A stretch of 64,000 nt of DNA from CAZBUK01 sp964495085 (GCA_964495085.1 CAZBUK010000005.1:9177-73176); one strand, 5' to 3'. Positions 42,416 to 52,057 are shown, numbered from the stretch's first letter. The notes: generated by a model from the letters alone, not told the origin. Numbers and translations are program-made.

Positions 42416-44491
42416 ATGCAACGATACGCAAAATGTAGTACGAAACGGAACGGTACACTATTAGGTTTTCTCTATCTCAGTCTTCTCGCCTGGAACTGCA
42501 TAGAGCCACCGCTCGAACCGAAGCTCCCGACATGGGACGTCGCCCTGAGCTTACCAGTCGTGAATAGAACCTATACGCTGGCGGAGCTCCTCGAAAACAA
42601 CCCCGATCTATTAACTGCCGATGTCAACGGACTGTTGATGTTCTCCACTACGGATACACTCGAATCTTATCGATTCGGCGACGTACTCGTCATGGATCCC
42701 GTCTCGGACCACTTCGATTTTGAGATCGGTGTTTTCGAGTTGAATCCTTCTCCCGTTCAATTTAAGGTGCCGCTCGAGGATCATATCCCCTACGCACCAC
42801 TCTACGAAGGTCCATCGGAGGGAGTAGCCCCTTCGACGATCACGGGTACGATACCGCCCATAGAGTCAATAGAGTATATGATCTGCAGAGAAGGAACGGT
42901 CGGCATACATCTTGAAAACAGGAGTGGAATACCGCTGGAATTTCCGGATGGATTGACCATACGCAACTCAGACGATTTATCCGTTCTCGTTCATTTCCCG
43001 GTCGACGGTCTGGTCGCTCAGGGAGAGCAGCGGTACGTTGAATCTGCGCTCGTCGACAGCCGTATCTATCGTACTCTTGAATATGAGTTTACCTTTGCAA
43101 GTCCCCCGGCATCCGGGATCGCGGTCTCCTCGAATCCGGACGTAGCTTTTACGATCAATTTCCACGGACTCTCCGTCGAGCAAGCGAGAGCCCGGATTCC
43201 GGAGCAAAAGTTCGATGGAGGCGTAAGCCAGGAAATAGAGATCGAAGATTCAACATTTATCAAGAGAGCGACGTTTTCGGAAGGGAGGATCGAAGTTCAA
43301 TTGCACAACGGAGTAGATATGGTCATCCCGGTAACTCTCAGAATGGACGACCTCCGGATGCGAATCGATTCCGGTATCCGCTTCAGTTCCGATCTCATAT
43401 TGCAGCCAAATTCAAGCGCATCGGTATCGATCGACTTGCGGGAATGGATGATCTTCACGGAATCGAACACTTTGATCGAACGGATTCCATACGTTGTTGA
43501 AACGGGTACGATAATTCCGGCGGATGATTATTCGACCGTCTCTGCGCATGATAAGGTAACCGGTTCGGTTTCGTTCGGAGACGGCAGGGGAAGAGGTCCG
43601 GTTATCGACTCGATCGAAGGAAGAATTAAGCCGACCCGGCACTCGGTGAATAATGAGTTCGTACTCGATATCGGTAATCTGGAAAAAAACTTCGACGGCG
43701 AGGTAACTTTTGCCGATGCGCGGCTGTCGCTTGATCTGTTCCTCAACAGCGGCTACGATGCACATACCGATTTCCGCATTCTCGGAGAGAATAAATACGG
43801 AGTGCGCGATTCGCTCGTGGTCCCGGCGAACGAACGAAGACTAACTGCGGGAGCGCGGAACACGATCGTGTTCGATAAAACGAACAGCAGGATCAATGAA
43901 TTTCTGGCAGCATTCGTCCCGGATTTCCCCGAGCAGCTTGTAATCGTAGGCGAGGCTACCATAAATCCCGATTATACCGAAGGTCAGGTCGACACTCACA
44001 GCTCGATCGATATGGCAATGACCGTGGATATTCCGCTGCATATCGGGATAAAGAACGGTGTGGTTCGCGACACGGTGAATATCGGAGGATTTGATGGGAC
44101 GTTCGACCGGGAGCAATTCGACTACATCAATCAGGGCAAGATCTATTTTGAATCGGTCAACGGCGTCGCGCTGGGATTCGGCCTGCGGTTATGTCTCCTC
44201 GACAGGTATAACATGGTTCTTAAAGAATTCCCTGTGGAGGGGCAGATGCCCATCGGGATCGCTCCTGCGTCGGTAAACAAAGACGGACTGGTTTCCGGCG
44301 AGGGACAAAAGGATATTCGCCATCTTGATCTCACAAATAGCGATATTGAAATATTCAGGTACGCGGATCGGGCGGCATTAATTATCGACATCGAGACCGA
44401 CGAAACCATCGAAACCTCATACTTCAGAACGAGCGACAGCCTCCGTATGAAAATCTATGGCAGTTTCAGTCTAAAAGCGGATTTTAACTAG
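42416..44491 (+). CDS. Large lipoprotein of unknown function
   Basis: The protein has 691 aa from the ATG at 42416; ATGs at 42404 and 42374 are in frame, but 42374 is too close to the sigma-54 start site. A basic N-terminus and hydrophobic segment end at a Cys ('LSLLAWNC'), a lipoprotein signal. The rest is all beta: repeated strands with 'LPVVNRTYTLAELLENNP', 'VRDTVNIGGFDGTF' and 'KMKIYGSFSLKADFN'-like ends. It has no recognised domain and is similar in style to FCB surface proteins. It precedes the DUF5723 gene by 17 nt and is co-transcribed. Confidence 0.75.
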   Translation: MQRYAKCSTKRNGTLLGFLYLSLLAWNCIEPPLEPKLPTWDVALSLPVVNRTYTLAELLENNPDLLTADVNGLLMFSTTDTLESYRFGDVLVMDPVSDHFDFEIGVFELNPSPVQFKVPLEDHIPYAPLYEGPSEGVAPSTITGTIPPIESIEYMICREGTVGIHLENRSGIPLEFPDGLTIRNSDDLSVLVHFPVDGLVAQGEQRYVESALVDSRIYRTLEYEFTFASPPASGIAVSSNPDVAFTINFHGLSVEQARARIPEQKFDGGVSQEIEIEDSTFIKRATFSEGRIEVQLHNGVDMVIPVTLRMDDLRMRIDSGIRFSSDLILQPNSSASVSIDLREWMIFTESNTLIERIPYVVETGTIIPADDYSTVSAHDKVTGSVSFGDGRGRGPVIDSIEGRIKPTRHSVNNEFVLDIGNLEKNFDGEVTFADARLSLDLFLNSGYDAHTDFRILGENKYGVRDSLVVPANERRLTAGARNTIVFDKTNSRINEFLAAFVPDFPEQLVIVGEATINPDYTEGQVDTHSSIDMAMTVDIPLHIGIKNGVVRDTVNIGGFDGTFDREQFDYINQGKIYFESVNGVALGFGLRLCLLDRYNMVLKEFPVEGQMPIGIAPASVNKDGLVSGEGQKDIRHLDLTNSDIEIFRYADRAALIIDIETDETIETSYFRTSDSLRMKIYGSFSLKADFN

Positions 44492-44508
44492 CAGGAGTTG
44501 GCACATAT

Positions 44509-45915
44509 ATGAAATCGATACGATATTCTGCATTATTTGCATCGCTTCTGCTGTTCAGCTCCCAGGATTCGATCGCGACTGACAACGAAGGCGCGAGCGC
44601 TCGTCTGATCGGGATGGGAAGAACCTCTATGGCTGCGAGGGGCTTCGAGACAGCCGGTATCAATCCCGCATTTCTCGTCTTGTCCGACAGGGGAGTGTTT
44701 CAATTTGCACTTGCGTCCGTGGGGTTCCGGTTCGGATCGAACTTTATGGATTACGGTCTGTATCGGGATTACTTTACCGGCATTGAGGATCCGATGACGG
44801 GAGAACGGGTCTCGAAACATCTGTCAGAATCGGATAAGGAAGACATCATCTCGCGGTTCCCCGGGGGGACCGGCAGATTGCTGCTCGATGCGAGGGTCAC
44901 GTGGGCGGCGGTATGGTATAAGCACGATCTCTTCGGCGGAATTTCGGTATCCGTGTCAGACCGGTTCTCGGGCAGGGCGGATATTCCGGTGGACTATGCG
45001 AAAATGATCCTCTTCGGTTTCGAGGAAACCGGGAGCAGATATGAATTCAACGGAACAAGCATCCAGTCGTGGTGGCTCCGAGAATATGCGGTCTCGTACG
45101 GAACTCCGAGACTCGAACTCGGCCTTCCGCTGCGCTGGATCAGCTTTGGCGCCGGAATGAAGATTGTTCATGGATACGGATATTTCGGTACGGAATCGTA
45201 CGAAGGATATATTTCAAATACGGATCTCACGCAGGGATTCAGGATCGAGGGAGAGATACAGATTGTGTCGAGACGCTCTACGGCAGATTTCATTCATGCC
45301 CCGGAGTTGTTCGAATTTAATCCGCTCGGCGAACCGGCCGGCCGGGGTATCGGATTCGACCTCGGCGTCGCAGCCGGATTAACCTCCTCCATTACCGCCG
45401 GAATCAGCGTAACAGATCTCGGTCGTCTGAACTGGAGCGGAAATACCTACGGTTCATACGGCCACGGTACCATTGTCGTGGACGATATTTTTGATGAGGC
45501 GCAGCAGGATAGTTTGAAGAAAGCGTTTACCGGGACCGAAGCCCCGATAGGCACGTTCACCACGCCGCTCGCATCCACGCTGCGGGCCGGCGTAACCTGG
45601 CAGTTCGATCATGTTTTTTCGGCGCCCGGAACGCTGCTGTTGGCGGCTTCCTATACACAGGGTTTGAACAGCATGCCTGGTACATCGACCGTACCCAGGT
45701 TTGCGGTGGGTGCAGAGTGGAGACCGATCGGTTTCCTCCCGATCAGAACGGGATTCTCATACGATGCTGATCTGGCCTTGGTCTGGTCGGCCGGAATTGG
45801 ATTGAATTTGTTCTTCTTCGATCTCGAGTTTGCCACCGAGAATTTAGGATTGCTCATGTATCCCGACTGGACTAAACACGCGTCCGCAGCGATCACAACG
45901 AAGCTGCGATTCTGA
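44509..45915 (+). CDS. Outer-membrane protein, DUF5723-like
   Basis: The protein has 468 aa with a signal peptide at residues 1-24 ('LLLFSSQDSIA'). The mature start 'SARLIGMGRTSMAARGFETA' then 'GINPAFL' is the conserved head of the PorV/FadL-like DUF5723 barrels. Later strands are 'SWWLREYAVSYGTPRLELG', 'FGAGMKIVHGYGYFG', 'DLGVAAGLTSSITAGISVTD' and 'FAVGAEWRPIGFLPIRTGFS'; the end 'AAITTKLRF' is a typical last strand with Phe. It is probably an outer-membrane partner for the lipoprotein upstream, both under the sigma-54 promoter. Confidence 0.85.
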   Translation: MKSIRYSALFASLLLFSSQDSIATDNEGASARLIGMGRTSMAARGFETAGINPAFLVLSDRGVFQFALASVGFRFGSNFMDYGLYRDYFTGIEDPMTGERVSKHLSESDKEDIISRFPGGTGRLLLDARVTWAAVWYKHDLFGGISVSVSDRFSGRADIPVDYAKMILFGFEETGSRYEFNGTSIQSWWLREYAVSYGTPRLELGLPLRWISFGAGMKIVHGYGYFGTESYEGYISNTDLTQGFRIEGEIQIVSRRSTADFIHAPELFEFNPLGEPAGRGIGFDLGVAAGLTSSITAGISVTDLGRLNWSGNTYGSYGHGTIVVDDIFDEAQQDSLKKAFTGTEAPIGTFTTPLASTLRAGVTWQFDHVFSAPGTLLLAASYTQGLNSMPGTSTVPRFAVGAEWRPIGFLPIRTGFSYDADLALVWSAGIGLNLFFFDLEFATENLGLLMYPDWTKHASAAITTKLRF

Positions 45916-45951
45916 CGGTTGAACTCAGTCGAATCCGTTGTCTCGGGATAA

Positions 45952-45981
45952 TAAAAAGCGGCGCTCCATTCGGGGCGCCGC
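45952..45981 (-). terminator. Terminator on the minus strand
   Basis: GCGGCGCTCC (45958-45967) pairs with GGGGCGCCGC (45972-45981) over ten pairs including one wobble. On the minus strand it is followed by TTTTTAT. It would end the transcript of the lipoprotein gene at 46091 and may stop the opposite transcript too. Confidence 0.7.
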
Positions 45982-46090
45982 GCCGATTTATATGCCTGCC
46001 CGGTGAGTATGTTCGTCCGCTCTAGCGTTCCGGTTTGTCCGGACTCCATCCTCCTCCCAACCGATCCTCGGATGAATTCTGAAAGAGTGG

Positions 46091-46519
46091 TTATTCCGCC
46101 GGTACCTTTGCGCTTACCGACAGAGTTTGTGTAATATCGAAGCTTTCCTTCGTCGGTTCATGATTTCCCACGAACCTGAACGTCCATGCTCCGCTCACAC
46201 GGACGTACCCCGTTCCGTCCTCCTGCAATCCGATCAACTCGTTTGAGAGAAAGACTTCGCCACCGGCGTTGAATACCTGTTCGCCTCCGATAGGGTTCGT
46301 AATGTTAACCCTGATGAGACTGATGTCTTTATCCGTACGTGCAAAGTATTGTATCCCGGATACTCCGCCCGCGAGTCCGACATTCAGGGAGGACAGGGTA
46401 AAGGCCGGAGGATCAGGCGCGCCGGGCCCTGATGGATCATCATCGCTACAGCCCGCTAAAAATATTGAAAACGCAAAAATGAAAACATATAGCATCGCCA
46501 ATGTCTTCCTGTTCGTCAT
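46091..46519 (-). CDS. Small lipoprotein of unknown function
   Basis: The protein has 142 aa from the ATG at 46519, with GGAGG five bases before. Its signal ends in the lipobox 'FLAGC' (Cys near residue 24), followed by an acidic, Pro-rich linker 'SDDDPSGPGAPDPP', common in lipoproteins of the FCB group. The remainder (about 100 aa) is a single beta-sandwich-like domain with 'SGIQYFARTDKDISLIRVNI' and 'GYVRVSGAWTFRFVGNHE'. No named family recognised. Confidence 0.8.
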   Translation of the reverse strand: MTNRKTLAMLYVFIFAFSIFLAGCSDDDPSGPGAPDPPAFTLSSLNVGLAGGVSGIQYFARTDKDISLIRVNITNPIGGEQVFNAGGEVFLSNELIGLQEDGTGYVRVSGAWTFRFVGNHEPTKESFDITQTLSVSAKVPAE

Positions 46520-46531
46520 ATGTACCTCCAT

Positions 46532-46834
46532 GAAAATATGTGGATATGTTAGTTATATTTGAACTATCACAATAATACGCGCAGAATTTAAGGATATCGG
46601 CTCATGATGAAGCCGGTAAATTAATCATTTCTAATACACGACTGTCGCTGGAAAAATGCCAAGCTCATCCGTACACGGACAGTGCGGAGGCTTATACGTC
46701 GTTTGAAGCGGGGAATATGATGTGATGGGGTTAATTGATTATAATTATCGAATGCAATACATTGCAGAGGCATGGAATCGGACTTTTCCGCCGATGCGCT
46801 TCACTGAAATACTCACACGATGATGCGGTAGGAT
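46532..46834. other. Intergenic region with no feature seen
   Basis: This 303-bp stretch separates the divergent lipoprotein and ECF sigma genes. I saw no reading frame, RNA gene, repeat or good promoter match in it. It must hold the promoters of both flanking genes. Confidence 0.5.
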
Positions 46835-47401
46835 ATGAACGACGTACAGGCAGTTACCAAATTACTCGTTGACTGGAGCAATGGTAATAATAAAGCGCTC
46901 GATAATTTGATGCCGCTCGTATACGATGAACTCCAGCGGATTGCACGCAGGTTTTTGAACTACGAACGTCCGGATCATACCCTAGACACGAGCGCGCTCG
47001 TTCACGAAGCATATCTGAACCTTATCGATCAGAGGCGCGTGTCCTGGCAGAATAAGGCCCATTTCTTTGCCCTCGCCTCTCAATCGATGCGGCGGATTCT
47101 CATCAACCATGCTCGGAAGCGGCGTGCGGTGAAACGGGGAGGCGGTCAGCGGAATATCTCACTGGATGAACAGGTAGTCTCAGTCGACGAACAGAACGAC
47201 CGCCTGCTGGCTCTCGACGAATCCCTTACACGGCTTGAGACTTTTGACCCGCGTCTTGCGCGTATTGTAGAGTATCGGTATTTCGGCGGTTTGACGATCG
47301 AAGAAACCGCTGCGGTCTTGTCTTTATCGCCCGCGACGATCAAGAGGGAATGGCAGACTGCGAAGGCATGGCTTTACCGGGATATGAAACAGGGAGAGTA
47401 A
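46835..47401 (+). CDS. ECF sigma factor (PF07638/TIGR02999 type)
   Basis: The protein has 188 aa. Region 2 is 'MPLVYDELQRIARRFLNYE', 'TLDTSALVHEAYLNLIDQ' and 'FFALASQSMRRILINHARK'; region 4 is 'FDPRLARIVEYRYFGGLTIE' and 'TAAVLSLSPATIKREWQTAK'. The 'LDTSALVHEAYL' and 'RRILINHAR' blocks mark the group of ECF factors usually followed by a Ser/Thr kinase gene. The next gene, starting one base after its stop, is such a kinase reduced to its N-terminal leader. Confidence 0.93.
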   Translation: MNDVQAVTKLLVDWSNGNNKALDNLMPLVYDELQRIARRFLNYERPDHTLDTSALVHEAYLNLIDQRRVSWQNKAHFFALASQSMRRILINHARKRRAVKRGGGQRNISLDEQVVSVDEQNDRLLALDESLTRLETFDPRLARIVEYRYFGGLTIEETAAVLSLSPATIKREWQTAKAWLYRDMKQGE

Positions 47402-47402
47402 T

Positions 47403-47693
47403 ATGTCGCCGGAGAGATGGCACGAGGTGAAATGGGTATTTCAGTCGCTGATGGGCGTACCTGCGTCCGATCGGCTTCAATATCTTGATTTGCTGCAACC
47501 GGATGCGGGAGTCAGGGCCGATGTGCTGGAACTGCTCGACGCCGTAACCCAGATGGGGGAGTTTCTCGAGTATCCCCCGATCTCTCCCGGTCTGACCATG
47601 CGTGAGCTTACCAGTCCATCTCTTCCCGGCCGCCCGGCCGGTCTGCGCCGTTTCATCGCCGCCTATATCGCCGACCGTCACAGCGAGATGTAA
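47403..47693 (+). pseudogene. N-terminal stump of a sigma-linked Ser/Thr kinase gene
   Basis: The frame encodes 96 aa. The first 55 residues ('MSPERWHEVKWVFQSLMGVP', 'LLQPDAGVRADVLELLDAV') match the conserved leader that precedes the kinase domain in proteins encoded after this ECF sigma type. The remaining residues contain none of the kinase motifs (no Gly loop, VAxK or HRD), and none follows in the next 200 bases. It is a deletion remnant, or a leader peptide kept for its own role. Confidence 0.7.
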
Positions 47694-47912
47694 TACCTGA
47701 TGGTTCGACGAATCAGTTCCCGCTGAATAAATTGTTGTCATCCTTCGAATCTACTGTCAATGACAAAGATCTAGTAGATCCGATGCAACCTCACCCCCAA
47801 CCCCTTTATACTCGGCGGAGACCCCGCCTCAGCGGGGCAGGTGGGAGTCAGGAGTTTAATAATATTATAGTTATGGGAAGATTGACTTTTTAATAAGATC
47901 GAATTAATTCCG
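47694..47912. repeat. Intergenic stretch with a GC palindrome
   Basis: No gene is seen here. A palindrome of the type CCCCGCCTCAGCGGGG lies near 47824-47839 and is preceded by a C-rich 'cacccccaacccc' tract, which looks like a dispersed repeat. No copy was found elsewhere in the window. Confidence 0.4.
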
Positions 47913-49334
47913 CTAGAGAATATACCTGCTCAGATCCCGGTTCGTGACGATCGTTGAAAGCTTGTCGGCAACCCTCTTCCGGTCGATAGTGATTTTTTTC
48001 GATTTTATCACATCGGGAGCGTCAAACAGAATTTCTTCGAGCAGCGTTGTCAGAATCGTATGGAGTCTGCGCGCCCCGATGTTCTCGACCTCCTCGTTGA
48101 CCGCAGTCGCAATACGGGCAATCTCATCTATCCCGTCCTCCGTAAAATGCAATGTTATACCCTCCGTTTCAAGCAGGGCGGTATACTGCTTGATGAGCGC
48201 GTTCTGAGGAATAGTTAAAATCTTAACGAAGTCCGCCTGCGTCAGACTTTTGAGTTCGACCCTGATGGGGAAACGTCCCTGCAGCTCCGGGATGAGATCC
48301 GACGGTTTCGAGACGTGAAAAGCTCCCGACGCAATAAAGAGAATATGGTCGGTTCGAACCATACCGTACTTGGTCGTCACGGTCGATCCTTCAACGATGG
48401 GAAGCAAATCGCGTTGAACACCTTCGCGCGAAACATCAGGGCCGCTGCCTTTTCCTTTCTCCCCGGCGATCTTGTCGATCTCGTCGATGAATATTATGCC
48501 GGAATTCTCTACCCGGCGAATTGCTTCCTTGACCGCGCTGTCCATATCTATTAATTTCTGCGCCTCTTCCTGAGTCAGAACATCTTTCGCCTCGCCTACG
48601 GTCATCCTTCGTTTCTTATATTTCTTGGGAAGGATATTCCCGAACAGATCCTGAAGATTCATACCCATCTCTTCGATTCCGACGGGGCCGAAGACCTGCA
48701 TCATCGGCGTTGCATCGCTCGGCACATCCACTTCGATAACGCGGTCGTCGAGTTTTCCCTGTATGAGTTTCTCGCGGAATTTCTCGCGAGTATTCTGTTG
48801 ATCCTGTTCATCGGGTTCCTGGGTTTCTCCGGGTTGCAGACCCATCGACTGGTTTTTCCTGGGGGGAGGGAGCAGTATGTCGAGTATCCGTTCTTCCGCC
48901 AGTTTGCGGGCCTTCTCCTGTACCACCGAGGTTTTTTCTGCTTTGATCATCGTCACCGCGAGTTCCGTCAGATCGCGTATCATCGAGTCGACGTCCCTCC
49001 CGACGTATCCCACTTCGGTGAATTTCGAGGCTTCGACTTTGAGGAAGGGAGCGCCAGCCAGTTTGGCCAGTCTCCGCGCGATCTCGGTCTTTCCGACTCC
49101 CGTCGGTCCGATCAGGATGATATTATTCGGCATGATCTCCTCACGGAGATGATCCGGCACCTGTTGGCGGCGCCATCGGTTTCGCAGGGCGATCGCGACC
49201 GATTTCTTTGCGGCATCTTGTCCGATGATATAAAGATCCAATTCTCTAACGATCTCGCGCGGAGTAAGCTCCCCTTCGTCCCGGCGTTTGATGACATCCG
49301 TATGATACCTGACTGTTTCCGAAAGTTTTGCCAT
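47913..49334 (-). CDS. hslU: HslU, AAA+ ATPase of the HslVU protease
   Basis: The protein has 473 aa. N-terminal 'TPREIVRELDLYIIGQDAAK' opens the AAA domain, with Walker A 'GPTGVGKTEIARRLA' near residue 75 and 'EVGYVGRDVDSMIRDL' (pore loop with GYVG). The I domain follows with an acidic linker. Walker B is 'IIFIDEIDKIA', then 'VSREGVQRDLLPIVEG' and 'IGARRLHTILTTLLEE', ending in 'RDLSRYIL', the C-terminal tail that inserts into HslV. It is downstream of hslV with a 108-nt gap. Confidence 0.97.
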   Translation of the reverse strand: MAKLSETVRYHTDVIKRRDEGELTPREIVRELDLYIIGQDAAKKSVAIALRNRWRRQQVPDHLREEIMPNNIILIGPTGVGKTEIARRLAKLAGAPFLKVEASKFTEVGYVGRDVDSMIRDLTELAVTMIKAEKTSVVQEKARKLAEERILDILLPPPRKNQSMGLQPGETQEPDEQDQQNTREKFREKLIQGKLDDRVIEVDVPSDATPMMQVFGPVGIEEMGMNLQDLFGNILPKKYKKRRMTVGEAKDVLTQEEAQKLIDMDSAVKEAIRRVENSGIIFIDEIDKIAGEKGKGSGPDVSREGVQRDLLPIVEGSTVTTKYGMVRTDHILFIASGAFHVSKPSDLIPELQGRFPIRVELKSLTQADFVKILTIPQNALIKQYTALLETEGITLHFTEDGIDEIARIATAVNEEVENIGARRLHTILTTLLEEILFDAPDVIKSKKITIDRKRVADKLSTIVTNRDLSRYIL

Positions 49335-49442
49335 GTAGGTAGATCCCGTTCTTAAAGCATGAATAAAAATATTTGTTATGTAGCCGCACGGATCCGGATT
49401 CGTGAGGTCGCGGGCTGCCGGGCGTGGCTGGTGGCGGTATCT

Positions 49443-49982
49443 TTACGCCTCCAGATCCTCCACGCTGATCTGATTGTTGGTATAGATACAGATTTCCGCG
49501 GCGGCACGAAGGGATTCTTCAACGATTTGTCGGACCGAAAGGTTCGTGTGTTTTTTCAGCATTCGTGCGGCTGCCAGGGCGAAGCTCCCGCCTGAACCGA
49601 TAGCGACGATCCCGTCGTCCGGCTCTATGACATCGCCGGTTCCCGATATGATCAATGAGGTATCCTTGTTGATGACGCAGAGGAGCGCCTCAAGCCGCTG
49701 AAAGTATTTATCGGTCCGCCATTCCCTTGCAAGTTCGACGGCGGCACGTTGGAGATTTCCCCGGTACTGCTCGAGTTTTCCGTCGAACCGCTCGAATAAG
49801 GCGAATGCATCCGCTGATCCTCCCGCAAAGCCGGCAAGCACCGAGTTGTTGTACATTCTCCGGATTTTCGACGCATTATGTTTCATAACGGCGTTTCCCA
49901 TGGTCACCTGACCGTCGCTGCCGAGCGCAGCTTTACCGTTATGAATCAATCCGATGACCGTCGTGGCGTGTAGTACGTTCAT
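49443..49982 (-). CDS. hslV: HslV, proteolytic subunit of HslVU
   Basis: The protein has 179 aa. A six-residue leader 'MNVLHA' precedes the first Thr of 'TTVIGLIHNGKAALGSDGQV', which is the N-terminal nucleophile after processing. 'NASKIRRMYNNSVLAGFAGG' and 'DDGIVAIGSGGSFALAAARM' are conserved blocks of this proteasome-like subunit. Such a short propeptide is also known in ClpQ of Bacillus. rpoN lies 70 bp upstream on the same strand. Confidence 0.97.
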   Translation of the reverse strand: MNVLHATTVIGLIHNGKAALGSDGQVTMGNAVMKHNASKIRRMYNNSVLAGFAGGSADAFALFERFDGKLEQYRGNLQRAAVELAREWRTDKYFQRLEALLCVINKDTSLIISGTGDVIEPDDGIVAIGSGGSFALAAARMLKKHTNLSVRQIVEESLRAAAEICIYTNNQISVEDLEA

Positions 49983-50052
49983 AAGTGTTCCCGATATAAT
50001 GTTGGAAAAAAACGATAAGGAGCGGAGAGCGTGTCCGGTATGATGCTCGGCG

Positions 50053-51498
50053 TTATGCCTTACGTCGCAGGCGGGCTACGGGGATCATCATCTGTTCGCG
50101 ATATTTCGCTACGGTGCGCCGCGCAATGTCGATGCCCCGCTGACGGACGATCTTTGCGATCTTATCGTCGCTCAACGGCTTCTGGGTGTCTTCCTGTTCG
50201 ATCATTTCTTTTATAAGCTTCTTGACCTGCTTGTTGGAGATTCCGTCGCCGTCCGAGGTGTTGATGAATTCACTGAAAAAATAACGAAGTTCATAGACGC
50301 CGTAATCCGTCTGAACGTACTTACCGTTCACGACGCGGCTGATCGTCGAAATGTCCATGCCGATACGCTCGGCGATGTCCTTGTAGATCATCGGCCTGAG
50401 ATGATCCTCTCCGTATTCGAAAAAATCCAGCTGCAGTTCGATGATGGCCCGCATCACCTTGAGCATGGTTTCTCGCCGCTGGTGGATCGAGTTGATGAAC
50501 CATTTCGCGGCCTCAAATTTTTTCCTGATGAAAGTCCGGGTTTCGGCGGACGCCATGTTCTTTTTCTTACGGGATATGATCTCGCGGTAATGGCGGTTGA
50601 TACGGAGGGGCGGAACGCTCCGGTCGTTCAGCATGACGATGAATTCATCCTCGACTTTCTGCACGAGAAAATCGGGGAGGACGTAGTTCTGGGATTCCTC
50701 GATCGTCCCTTCTCCCGGTTTCGGGTTGAGCCGCTGGATCAGCCCGATCGCATCGCGAAGCTGCTCGCGCGATATCCCGAGGGCTTTCTGGATGACGTCG
50801 TAATGCTTCTTGGTGAATTCATCGAATAGTTTTTCGAGAATGGCGATCGCAATATCCTTACCGGGGATGTCGTCGGGGATGAGCTCAAGCTGGACGAGCA
50901 GACATTCCCGCAGCGTTCTCGAACCGATGCCCGGCGGCTCCAGCCGCTGCACTTTCATCAGAACTGTTTCGGCATGACCGGTGTCGATCTCGGTTCCATA
51001 CGTGAGATTGATATCGTCGACTATCTCAATGAGACCGCGGCGCAGATACCCGTCTTCGTCGATATTACCTATAATTTCCTCGACTATCAGCAGGTCTTCT
51101 TCCGTCAGAGTGAGGAGCATCATCTGATCACGGAGCAGCTCGGTAAGGGTAGAGCGTGCAGGCTGAGGCAACTCCTCGAAATCATCACCCATCTGGCTCG
51201 TGCCGAGCTTAAAACCTGAATGATCGTCGTTCATATAATCTTCGAGGGTATAGTCGTCCTCGTTTTTCGACTTGTCCGATTCTTCTGTCTTTGATGCTTC
51301 CTGCGCCTGTTCTCCGTTCTCCTGGTTGGCGGCCTGTTCCAGATCGAGTTCCATTCCTTCCTCGAGCAGGGGATTCGACTCGAGTTCCAATTTTATTCGC
51401 TGTTCAAGCGCGAGCAGCGGCAACTGCAGAAGCTCTAGATATTGAATCTGCTGGGGAGACAGCTTTAGAAGTAGTTTCTGCTGTTGAGAAATATTAAG
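50053..51498 (-). CDS. rpoN: RNA polymerase sigma-54 factor
   Basis: The protein has 481 aa from the ATG at 51498. Region I, rich in Gln and Leu, begins 'LNISQQQKLLLKLSPQQIQ'. An acidic region II spans about residues 50-110 ('DKSNEDDYTLEDYM'-like text). The core-binding domain and the HTH 'MDISTISRVVNGKYVQT' follow, then the RpoN box 'ARRTVAKYRE' near the C-terminus. It directs transcription at -24/-12 promoters such as 42342-42357. The start overlaps the DUF3109 stop by four bases, so the two are coupled. No enhancer-binding activator is in the window. Confidence 0.97.
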   Translation of the reverse strand, partial: LNISQQQKLLLKLSPQQIQYLELLQLPLLALEQRIKLELESNPLLEEGMELDLEQAANQENGEQAQEASKTEESDKSKNEDDYTLEDYMNDDHSGFKLGTSQMGDDFEELPQPARSTLTELLRDQMMLLTLTEEDLLIVEEIIGNIDEDGYLRRGLIEIVDDINLTYGTEIDTGHAETVLMKVQRLEPPGIGSRTLRECLLVQLELIPDDIPGKDIAIAILEKLFDEFTKKHYDVIQKALGISREQLRDAIGLIQRLNPKPGEGTIEESQNYVLPDFLVQKVEDEFIVMLNDRSVPPLRINRHYREIISRKKKNMASAETRTFIRKKFEAAKWFINSIHQRRETMLKVMRAIIELQLDFFEYGEDHLRPMIYKDIAERIGMDISTISRVVNGKYVQTDYGVYELRYFFSEFINTSDGDGISNKQVKKLIKEMIEQEDTQKPLSDDKIAKIVRQRGIDIARRTVAKYREQMMIPVARLRRKA

Positions 51499-52057
51499 CA
51501 TTGCTGCCGTTCTTCGACGATTGTAATCTATTGTACCACTCGGAGCCGAAATACCGCTTGAGTCCCGAGGATACAAAATCGGTCAGTTGAATTTCTTCGT
51601 CCTGTCCACGTTCCCGGGCCGCTTTGCATTCTTCAATCTGCTCATACCGGACGATGGGGATCGAACTGTTTAGAATTCGTATCGGAAACAGGTGACAGGA
51701 TATCGGTTTTATCCAGTCGGATAATCCTTCATGGTAAGCGCGTTCGAGACTGCATTTGGCAATATTATTCTCGAAAAAGACGAATACGCAGGCCTTGCCG
51801 TCGATGCAGGTTGTCGCGTAATTCCCGGGCGTACCTTCGTAAAAGCTCTCGACATCGATTTTCTTTTGATGGTCGGAATTCAGGAATTTTCGCGCATGAA
51901 CTGCTGCTTTCCGGATTTCCGGTATCTCCTCGTCCAGGAGCGGCGCTCCCCGCGCTCCCTCCATCGTACAGCAGGCTCCTTTACAGGCCTTCAGATTGCA
52001 GGCAAAGCCGGCATGCAGCACGTCATCCTGTACGAGCGCCTCTCCGATCTTCCGCAT
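51494..52057 (-). CDS. DUF3109 protein with cysteine cluster
   Basis: The protein has 187 aa. The Cys-rich N-terminal motif 'FACNLKACKGACC' with later 'TCIDGKACVF', 'AKCSLERAYHEG' and 'ISCHLFPIRI' gives at least eight conserved Cys, probably for an iron-sulfur or zinc site as in YkgJ-like proteins. The role is unknown. It heads the unit DUF3109-rpoN-hslV-hslU. Confidence 0.9.
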   Translation of the reverse strand: MRKIGEALVQDDVLHAGFACNLKACKGACCTMEGARGAPLLDEEIPEIRKAAVHARKFLNSDHQKKIDVESFYEGTPGNYATTCIDGKACVFVFFENNIAKCSLERAYHEGLSDWIKPISCHLFPIRILNSSIPIVRYEQIEECKAARERGQDEEIQLTDFVSSGLKRYFGSEWYNRLQSSKNGSNA

